A stretch of 17,374 nucleotides of DNA from an uncultured Anaerosolibacter sp. (GTDB lineage: Bacteria; Bacillota_A; Clostridia; Peptostreptococcales; Thermotaleaceae). The number at the start of each line of letters is the position of its first letter. The first letter of the stretch is position 1. Shown one piece after another: positions 1 through 5,175 of the stretch. Position numbers and translations under genes: made by a program. The stretch covers positions 1 to 17,374 of the forward strand of contig CALECF010000182.1 in assembly GCA_937948705.1 (NCBI GenBank), read 5' to 3'. The notes under the pieces were generated by a model, which saw only the letters and a list, made by a program, of their open reading frames with translations, had not been told where the DNA came from and searched no databases.

Positions 1-2
1 AA

Positions 3-557
3 TACCGCATGCAACATCGCTTTGCCCACAGTGGCAGCCTAGCAGAGATTGAAGAAGAAATGGCTATATTAGAAACGCAAATCCTGGAATTAGAGGAAAT
101 AGCGGCAACCATAGACTGCAGTTTAGAGGTTTTGGAAAGCACTTTTCATGAAATTCAACGAAGCTTCGGGCCAAGATTAAACAAGGCAGTGGGGGAAATC
201 TTAGGACAAATTACCCAGGGAAAATATGATGAGCTTAAGATTTCCGAAGGCTATCATGTGAAGGTAGTAGATCCCCTAGAGGATAGAATTAAGGAAATAG
301 ATTATTTCAGCAATGGTACCTGGGATCAAATTTATTTCGCCATGAGAATGGGGATTACAAAGTTAATTTTTGATGGGTTAGATGTACCCGTCATCATGGA
401 TGATGCCTTTGTTCAATATGATGAGAATAGGCTAGAAGCAGTGTTGAGTTACCTTTATGAATATGCACAAAGTCATCAAGTGATCTTGTTTACATGCCAG
501 AAAAGGGAGTTGGCGTTGTTAGAGAGCTTTGAAAATGTAAATTATATCTATCTATAG
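3..557 (+). CDS. AAA/SMC-like ATPase, YhaN-type C-terminal part (5' truncated by window)
   Basis: The reading frame is open from the left edge (first full codon at 3), so this is the C-terminal part of a larger protein; the ATG at 9 is probably internal. The visible part begins with an acidic, Leu/Ile/Glu-rich coiled-coil stretch (about residues 10-50). It then has the ABC-type signature region of SMC/SbcC/YhaN ATPases (FSNGTWDQIYFAMRMG) and a Walker B-like segment (VPVIMDDAFVQYD) followed by the D-loop region and a switch-like TCQKRE. These are typical of the closing half of a split ABC ATPase head, with the Walker A half upstream of the window. YhaN usually pairs with a YhaM/SbcD-like nuclease, which would lie upstream. 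The role in DNA repair or processing is inferred from family. It is followed after 14 nt by the nucleotidase gene, so the two are probably co-transcribed. Confidence 0.8.
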   Translation, partial: YRMQHRFAHSGSLAEIEEEMAILETQILELEEIAATIDCSLEVLESTFHEIQRSFGPRLNKAVGEILGQITQGKYDELKISEGYHVKVVDPLEDRIKEIDYFSNGTWDQIYFAMRMGITKLIFDGLDVPVIMDDAFVQYDENRLEAVLSYLYEYAQSHQVILFTCQKRELALLESFENVNYIYL

Positions 558-571
558 TCAGGAGGACAATT

Positions 572-1192
572 ATGTTTCATATTCATAGACCGATCCGTAT
601 CATGTTGGATATGGATGGTGTGTTATCAGATTTTACAAAGTTCTACCTAGCTGCTGCCCATGAGCAATATGGAACGCCCCTTGTGCCGGAGGTAACTCAT
701 TGGAATTATTCTGAGGCTGGCATTGGTCTTTCCCAGGAAATGGCCATGGATGTATGGAAAAATATATTGGCTATAGAAGATATGTGGGAAGGCTTGGAAT
801 CCATGATTACAGCAGAGGAAAGAGCAATCCTACAAGAGATGATTCAAGACCCCCAGTATGAGTTTTATGCGATTACAGCGAGACCCAAAACCCCTGGAAA
901 ATCAGTGCTTGTCCAGTGCTATCATTGGTTAGAGCAGCATATTGGGAAAGGGATCAGCGTCATTCCAAGAAGAGACAAGGTAAAAGCTTGCAAAGGTTTA
1001 GATATTGACTATGCCATTGACGACTCTCCAGTTTTTGTAAAGGAGTTGATGGAAGGGGAAGTGAATGTATATCTCCGGGATCAACCCTACAATCAAGAAG
1101 TATCGGGCGTACCCCGTATGTATTCTTTGAAGACTTTCTTGGAATTGATTCAAGAAGAAAGAAAGCTAGGATTAGAAGTGGAACATGCGTAA
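572..1192 (+). CDS. 5'(3')-deoxyribonucleotidase-like HAD phosphatase (NT5C family)
   Basis: The 206-residue protein has the HAD nucleophile motif MLDMDGVLSD (Asp13 and Asp15) near its start. It also has a motif II-like YAITARPKTPG, a basic segment VIPRRDKVKACKG that would supply the motif III Lys, and the acidic motif IV IDYAIDDSPVF. Length and motif layout match the NT5C family of cytosolic 5'(3')-nucleotidases, which dephosphorylate (deoxy)nucleoside monophosphates. Substrate preference cannot be read from the sequence. The start is supported by AGGAGG seven bases upstream of ATG 572. The gene follows the ATPase fragment by 14 nt and ends just before a hairpin terminator, so it closes that transcription unit. 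Confidence 0.8.
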   Translation: MFHIHRPIRIMLDMDGVLSDFTKFYLAAAHEQYGTPLVPEVTHWNYSEAGIGLSQEMAMDVWKNILAIEDMWEGLESMITAEERAILQEMIQDPQYEFYAITARPKTPGKSVLVQCYHWLEQHIGKGISVIPRRDKVKACKGLDIDYAIDDSPVFVKELMEGEVNVYLRDQPYNQEVSGVPRMYSLKTFLELIQEERKLGLEVEHA

Positions 1193-1211
1193 GTTTATAA
1201 TATTTATGAAG

Positions 1212-1242
1212 AAGAATGGGGATTTGAACCCGTTCTTTTTTT
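1212..1242 (+). terminator. Rho-independent terminator after nucleotidase gene
   Basis: Nine-base arms (AAGAATGGG at 1212-1220 and CCCGTTCTT at 1229-1237, with one G-U pair) flank an eight-base loop and run into a stretch of seven T. It lies 20 nt after the nucleotidase stop. Confidence 0.85.
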
Positions 1243-1259
1243 GTTTAGCCATCAAAACA

Positions 1260-1288
1260 GTCACAGCCATGGAATAACTTAATATAAT
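1260..1288 (+). promoter_or_regulatory. Candidate promoter for the 40-residue protein and downstream gene
   Basis: A perfect TATAAT at 1283-1288 is preceded, 17 bases earlier, by GTCACA (4 of 6 matches to TTGACA). It sits 24 nt ahead of the TTG start at 1312. The -10 is convincing and the -35 modest, so an alternative sigma factor is possible. Confidence 0.45.
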
Positions 1289-1311
1289 ACTAATAAGAGG
1301 GAGGGAGTATA

Positions 1312-1434
1312 TTGTCCAATGCAGAGGATTTCAAAATTGATTTTTTGTTGATTGTTCTAGTCGTATTGGTTTTCATTTTTGTAACTGGGCGGGGAGTACC
1401 AGGACCTACAGCTCCCATCATCATACCAGGATAA
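1312..1434 (+). CDS. Small membrane protein, 40 residues, TTG start
   Basis: This short frame has a purine-rich ribosome binding site (GGGAGGGAG, about 1299-1306) and a TTG start five or six bases later. The product has a short acidic head (MSNAEDFKID), one strongly hydrophobic helix (about residues 11-25, rich in Leu, Val, Ile and Phe), then a Gly/Pro-rich tail ending APIIIPG. No family is recognised. The single-span architecture with a tiny soluble head resembles small membrane miniproteins common in spore-formers, but that is only an analogy. The gene lies 31 nt upstream of the 111-residue protein and shares its candidate promoter, so the two probably form a transcription unit. It could be a chance frame, but the RBS, hydrophobic design and placement argue for a real gene. 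Confidence 0.6.
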   Translation: MSNAEDFKIDFLLIVLVVLVFIFVTGRGVPGPTAPIIIPG

Positions 1435-1465
1435 ATACTACAAGAGTGGTTAAGGGGGAGTTGTT

Positions 1466-1801
1466 GTGTTTTCACCTGATCAGTTAGATATACTGATGAA
1501 GGAAGCCATGGCAGAGTTGGGAAAACATGATTTGAAAGGTCAGGGCAAAATCGGTAGAAAGAATAATCTTGTTGGAGTGAATGGACGATTAACGACAGCC
1601 CAGGCCATGGTGATCTTGGGGATTTTAGCGGGATCCTTAAATGTATTTTCTGTATTGGTCGATGCTGATCAAGTAGTGAGCGTTGTACTTAGGGGAACGT
1701 TAAAAAAAGAGGAAAAAAATGAAATTGATAATATCGTGGCGCAAATTGGAAATCTGCCCTTTGACGATGTAATGAAAGCCATGCTCAAAAGGATAAAGTG
1801 A
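1466..1801 (+). CDS. Hypothetical protein, 111 residues
   Basis: I do not recognise a family. The GTG start is chosen because GGGGGAG ends five bases upstream. The N-terminal third is charged and Lys-rich (residues 1-35). The middle (about 43-75) is a moderately hydrophobic Ala/Leu/Val segment containing AMVILGILAGSLNVF, which could be a membrane helix or a buried core. The C-terminal third is again charged and predicted helical, ending in a basic tail. There is no signal peptide and no cysteine. It follows the 40-residue membrane protein closely, and a strong hairpin follows about 80 nt downstream, so these two form a likely two-gene unit of unknown function. Confidence 0.7.
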   Translation: MFSPDQLDILMKEAMAELGKHDLKGQGKIGRKNNLVGVNGRLTTAQAMVILGILAGSLNVFSVLVDADQVVSVVLRGTLKKEEKNEIDNIVAQIGNLPFDDVMKAMLKRIK

Positions 1802-2060
1802 TCATTTGTTCTCATTTGGAACTCTCTTCCCATGTAAAACAATATGGCCTAAAGGAATAGATATAATTAGATATGCTCCAATAATAGATAAGCTCTGGAT
1901 GTGGATCCAGAGCTTATCTATTGGCATCAATATTTTTCAGGAGGTCAAAGGACATTATTTTAATGTAAAAAGCAAGCTAGCAGGAATTACTGAGAAAAAA
2001 GGTGAAAAAGAGAACACATTAGGAAAAGCTATAAAGGAGTAGGATGAATGGAGGGAATAT
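1802..2060 (+). other. Intergenic region with hairpin and Lys-rich open tail
   Basis: Apart from the 18-bp hairpin, this gap contains an AGGAGGT sequence near 1938. It is followed by an open frame to a stop at 2042 whose translation is Lys/Glu-rich (VKSKLAGITEKKGEKE and so on). There is no usable ATG, GTG or TTG at a proper distance after the AGGAGGT. I therefore do not call a gene, but record it as a possible leader or remnant. The ribosome binding site for the next gene (GGAGGG) is at 2050-2055. Confidence 0.35.
1883..1937 (+). terminator. Long perfect hairpin, probable terminator
   Basis: Perfect 18-base arms (AATAGATAAGCTCTGGAT at 1883-1900 and its complement at 1905-1922) enclose a GTGG loop. 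A run of five T lies at 1933-1937, ten bases after the stem. This probably ends transcription from the 1466 gene, although the T-run is not immediately adjacent, so a leader or RNA-stability role for the downstream gene is also possible. Confidence 0.55.
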
Positions 2061-2954
2061 ATGTTACAAGGGAAATTAAGTCGTCTCATACAAGAAAAGA
2101 TTTTAATATTTGATGGAGCCATGGGAACCATGCTATTGACCAAAGGTTTAAGGATGGGGCAGTGTGGTGAACGCTTCAACTTAGAGGATCCTGACATTGT
2201 GTTCCAAATCCATAGAGGGTATGTTGAGGCGGGTGCAGATATTATTCAGACCAATACCTTCGGTGCAAATCATATGAGACTCATGGGATTTCAAATGGAA
2301 AGCAAGCTCAAGGTAATTAATCAAAAGGCTGTAAGTATTGCCCATAAAGCTGCAGGGAACAATTGTTTCGTAGCAGGAAATATAGGGCCTGTGGGAAAGC
2401 CATGGCAGCAAGCAGACGAAGAAACGGTGTATCAGGTATTTTATCAGCAGGCAAAGATTTTAATCGAAGAAGGCGTAGCATTGATTAACATAGAAACCAT
2501 GACAGATGTAAGAGAAGCTGCGTTAGCAGTAAGGGCTGTTAAGGACATAAAGGATATACCTACCATATGTTCCATGAGCTTTGTAAAGGGACTGAAGACT
2601 TTAGATGGAAGTACACCTGAAGAGGCAGTGGAATACCTTGCTGTGAAGGGCGCAGACATTATTGGCAGCAATTGTGGCAATGAAATGTCGGACATGTTGA
2701 CAGTGATGGAAAAAATGGTGCAGACTTCTCCTGGATATAGGATTGTTCAACCCAACGCTGGAAAGCCGAAAAGAGAGGGAAACAGGATGGTGTATTCTCT
2801 CACCCCAGAAGATATGGCATGCTATGGGAGAAGGTTTGTAGAGCTGGGGGTAAACATTATTGGTGGTTGTTGTGGCACTACGCCGGCCCATATTCGAGCC
2901 ATCCGTGAAGCCACTGCATCTGGGAAACCTATAAAAGAAGAGGAAGAGAATTAA
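2061..2954 (+). CDS. Homocysteine S-methyltransferase domain protein
   Basis: The 297-residue protein is a single homocysteine-binding TIM barrel as found at the N terminus of cobalamin-dependent methionine synthase and in betaine-homocysteine methyltransferase. Visible family features are ILIFDGAMGTML near the start, GADIIQTNTFGAN (about residues 59-71), FVAGNIGPVG, and the three zinc ligands: Cys205 in GSNCGNE and Cys270-Cys271 in GGCCGTTP. The protein stops after this domain, so it has no folate-binding, cobalamin-binding or activation domain. It must either use a small-molecule methyl donor or work with a separate corrinoid protein; the former is seen in stand-alone members and the latter in split clostridial MetH systems. 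GGAGGG lies about six bases before the ATG. The gene converges on the Nudix gene with overlapping stops. Confidence 0.85.
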   Translation: MLQGKLSRLIQEKILIFDGAMGTMLLTKGLRMGQCGERFNLEDPDIVFQIHRGYVEAGADIIQTNTFGANHMRLMGFQMESKLKVINQKAVSIAHKAAGNNCFVAGNIGPVGKPWQQADEETVYQVFYQQAKILIEEGVALINIETMTDVREAALAVRAVKDIKDIPTICSMSFVKGLKTLDGSTPEEAVEYLAVKGADIIGSNCGNEMSDMLTVMEKMVQTSPGYRIVQPNAGKPKREGNRMVYSLTPEDMACYGRRFVELGVNIIGGCCGTTPAHIRAIREATASGKPIKEEEEN

Positions 2955-3571
2955 TTCCCTTCCTTAAGAATGTTGACTAGGTTTTTAACAATTCGAGCAG
3001 TCATTCCCCAAATGATGTGGCCGTTATACTGATAAAAGAGTTCTGGATATTTACTGGCCTTCCACTTATAGTTTTTGCCGTTCTGAATCATATGGAAGGG
3101 GAAATCCTCATGAAGAGAGGCTTTGATATGGATAAAATGGTTCTCTGGTTCAGTGTGGAGGAAGAAATCCAAGGGCACTGTAAAAATACTGCCTACTTCT
3201 GATGGGTTAAAATGAATTTCTTCAACGGTTGTTTGGGATAGATCACCTAAAAAAGGATAGAGGATGGTATTAAAGGGAGTGACCACATAGTCCAATGGAC
3301 CAATCAACGCTATTTCTTCTACAGGGAGATTCAACTCCTCTGAGGTTTCACGAAGGGCTGCCTCCGCTGGGCTCTCATCTTTCTCTATTTTACCACCGGG
3401 AAAACAGACTTCTCCTGGTTGATTTCTTAGGTGGGCAGCACGAATTTCAAATAGAAGGTGAAGTTCACCCTTAACTTTAACTATAGGAACCAAGATGGAG
3501 AAACATTGATAGGTTCCCTCGGGCTTTGGGACCCTTGAATGGATGGTATTTTTGATTTTCTGGAATTCCAT
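2951..3571 (-). CDS. Nudix hydrolase, CoA pyrophosphatase type
   Basis: The protein has a complete Nudix box: Gly60, Glu66, then Arg74-Glu75 and Glu78-Glu79 in the order G-x5-E-x7-RE-x2-EE. Just upstream is the CoA-hydrolase signature (LLFEIRAAHLRNQPGEVCFPGG), which separates the NUDT7/YeaB type from general Nudix enzymes. These enzymes split CoA or its derivatives into 3',5'-ADP and 4'-phosphopantetheine. I choose the ATG at 3571 (206 residues) because AAGGCAGGTG lies just before it; the upstream in-frame ATG at 3592 lacks a comparable site. It is read on the minus strand, convergent with the methyltransferase gene. The stop codons overlap and there is no terminator between them. Confidence 0.85.
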   Translation of the reverse strand: MEFQKIKNTIHSRVPKPEGTYQCFSILVPIVKVKGELHLLFEIRAAHLRNQPGEVCFPGGKIEKDESPAEAALRETSEELNLPVEEIALIGPLDYVVTPFNTILYPFLGDLSQTTVEEIHFNPSEVGSIFTVPLDFFLHTEPENHFIHIKASLHEDFPFHMIQNGKNYKWKASKYPELFYQYNGHIIWGMTARIVKNLVNILKEGN

Positions 3572-3760
3572 GAATTCACCTGCCTTAAACATTGAAGTTA
3601 ATGTTGTTGCTTAACTTTACTATAGTATATAATAATGGCTGTGATTAGAAAACATTTTATATTGATTTGTCTTTATAAATATTTGATCTTGTAAGGAAGG
3701 GTCTATGGCCATTTTTAGATTAGATTTTCAAGTCTCATTTTTTTACTAAAGGAGAGTATC
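3572..3760. other. Divergent intergenic region between Nudix and DUF92 genes
   Basis: This AT-rich stretch must hold promoters for both flanking genes. On the minus strand a TATACT/TATAGT run near 3618-3632 could be the Nudix -10, with a weak -35. I see no convincing -35/-10 pair for the rightward gene, only its strong AAAGGAGAG ribosome binding site just before 3761. Confidence 0.3.
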
Positions 3761-4528
3761 ATGGGGAATACATATTATATCCTTAGCATTTCAGTGCTCA
3801 TACTGAGTCTAGGCGGGATTATTTATAAAATGAAATGGATTACATTAGATGCCCTTGTGGCACTATGGCTGATTGGTTTGGGTGCTGGGATAAACGGTTT
3901 TTTTTGGTTATTTCCCTTGGGTTATTTTTTGGTTACCGGGAGTCTCTTGACCAAGCTTCAAACAGATTATAAAAGAAGGATTAAATCTAAGGAAAACTCA
4001 GCTAGAAACTGGAAACAGCTATTTGCCAATGGGAGCATAGCTGCCATGATGGCATTTCTTCACTTCCTCTTAAAGGAACCGATTTATTGTTATATGTATA
4101 TTACAGCCATCGGGGTTAATCTGTTCGATACGTGGTGTGGCGAGATCGGCACCCTGATTCCTGCAAAAACCTTCTCTCTGTACAGGCTAAAGGTGGTGCC
4201 TCAAGGAGCATCAGGAGGAATTACCCTAGTGGGGACCATGGGAGGTTGTATCGGTCTAGTCGGCTATTTTATCATGATTTATGTCCTTGGCTGGTCAGGT
4301 GGCATACCTACTATAGGTGGACAAATTTACGTATGGATGTATATCAGCAGCGTTCTGGGTGGTTTTTTTGATTCATTCCTGGGAATATTCGAAAGGGAGA
4401 TCGGTTTTGAGGAGGCGTATCGGCACACCCAAAAGATCTCCTGGCTTCAAAATAATATGGTAAACTTTCTATCCTCTATCTTTGGTTGTTTGGTATTATT
4501 TATTGTTTATTTCAAAATGCAACATTAA
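3761..4528 (+). CDS. DUF92 family integral membrane protein
   Basis: The 255-residue protein is strongly hydrophobic with about six membrane segments (roughly residues 5-24, 28-60, 80-110, 150-172, 180-205 and 232-252). The central motif FDTWCGEIGTL, followed by a Lys/Arg patch and VPQGASGGITLVGTMGG, is characteristic of DUF92. That family includes TMEM19 and the plant phytyl-phosphate kinase VTE6. The family is loosely tied to polyprenyl or phytyl-phosphate metabolism; the bacterial substrate is unknown. The start is well supported by AAAGGAGAG. The next gene follows by 66 nt with no terminator between, so they may be co-transcribed. Confidence 0.8.
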   Translation: MGNTYYILSISVLILSLGGIIYKMKWITLDALVALWLIGLGAGINGFFWLFPLGYFLVTGSLLTKLQTDYKRRIKSKENSARNWKQLFANGSIAAMMAFLHFLLKEPIYCYMYITAIGVNLFDTWCGEIGTLIPAKTFSLYRLKVVPQGASGGITLVGTMGGCIGLVGYFIMIYVLGWSGGIPTIGGQIYVWMYISSVLGGFFDSFLGIFEREIGFEEAYRHTQKISWLQNNMVNFLSSIFGCLVLFIVYFKMQH

Positions 4529-4594
4529 GATTCATGCATATATTTCACCCCAATTGTCTACAATACCAGATGAAATGAGATAGGAGGTAGAGAT

Positions 4595-4837
4595 ATGGAT
4601 CATTTAAGTATCATGAGCATCCGTGTAGATCATCGGACAGATTCGGCACCAAGGGTTCAGGAAATATTAACCCAGAATGGAGATATCATTATTGGACGGT
4701 TTGGTATTCATGATCCTGGTGAAGTAAACCATGGATTGATTACCCTTAATATTCGGGCTGATATGGGAAGAATTCGAAACATGGCAGATCAACTGGAAGG
4801 CTTGGATGGGATAAAGATAAATCATATGCAGGCATAG
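4595..4837 (+). CDS. TM1266-family putative iron-only hydrogenase system regulator
   Basis: The 80-residue protein has the compact beta-alpha-beta-beta-alpha-beta layout of the ACT-like TM1266 family. It opens with an IMSIRVDHR strand and continues with a helix, GDIIIGRFGIHD, LITLNIRAD, a second helix and the closing strand GIKINHMQ. TM1266 relatives are annotated as putative regulators of iron-only hydrogenase, from frequent linkage to hydrogenase maturation genes; no direct biochemical role is established. No hyd genes are in this window, so here the linkage is broken. TAGGAGGT eight bases upstream supports the ATG. A strong terminator follows directly. Confidence 0.75.
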   Translation: MDHLSIMSIRVDHRTDSAPRVQEILTQNGDIIIGRFGIHDPGEVNHGLITLNIRADMGRIRNMADQLEGLDGIKINHMQA

Positions 4838-4885
4838 AAACAAAAGCATTTTATGATCTTAGATGAAAGAAAATGCTTTTGTTTT
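4838..4885 (+). terminator. Strong hairpin terminator after TM1266-family gene
   Basis: Complementary arms (ACAAAAGCATTTT at 4840-4852 and AAAATGCTTTTGT at 4870-4882) flank a 17-base loop, with T-rich sequence after the stem and matching A-rich sequence before it. It starts directly after the stop codon. Confidence 0.85.
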
Positions 4886-4889
4886 CACA

Positions 4890-5041
4890 GGGAACTAATA
4901 GTTCCCTATGACGCTCCGCTGTGACCCTCCAATTATTGCACATAAAGGGGTACCCCCTTTAAAAATCCCCCTATCCAGGAAATTTAAAATCGTAATTTCC
5001 TAGATATTATAAAACAGGACAGTTCGTACAGCGAACTGTCC
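4890..5041. repeat. Cluster of four short inverted repeats
   Basis: Four separate palindromes lie in 152 bases of non-coding DNA. They are GGGAACTA/TAGTTCCC (4890-4906), AAAGGGG/CCCCTTT (4944-4960), GGAAATT/AATTTCC (4978-5000) and GGACAGTTCG/CGAACTGTCC (5017-5041). The first, read on the minus strand, begins with ATAGGGAAC and resembles the GTAGGGAA-type palindromes after helD. No gene is evident in the 338-base gap from 4838 to 5175. Confidence 0.6.
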
Positions 5042-5113
5042 TTTCATGTCATTTGAAAAAGATACGGTGGATATCATCATGGTATGAAAAATTGTAAATG
5101 GGCAAAAGGAAGC

Positions 5114-5142
5114 TTGTAAATAGACTACTTTTCTCTTAAAAT
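5114..5142 (+). promoter_or_regulatory. Promoter of helD
   Basis: TTGTAA at 5114-5119 and TAAAAT at 5137-5142 are separated by 17 bases, a good sigma-A-type arrangement. It would give a leader of about 27 nt before the helD start, which contains the ribosome binding site GAGGGGG. Confidence 0.6.
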
Positions 5143-5175
5143 TGATTTACAGTGAAAGAAGAGGGGGCTTAGGAT

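Noticed and set aside
1290..1475. Minus-strand frame of 61 codons
   Set aside because: It is antisense to the better-supported 40-residue protein and covers its promoter and ribosome binding site; composition is Thr/Lys/Pro-rich without family resemblance.
1806..2042. Open frame of 78 codons after the 111-residue gene
   Set aside because: It lacks a ribosome binding site and runs straight through a perfect 18-base hairpin; only its Lys-rich tail looks faintly protein-like.
4890..5041. CRISPR array
   Set aside because: The palindromes differ in sequence and there are no regular spacers or cas genes.
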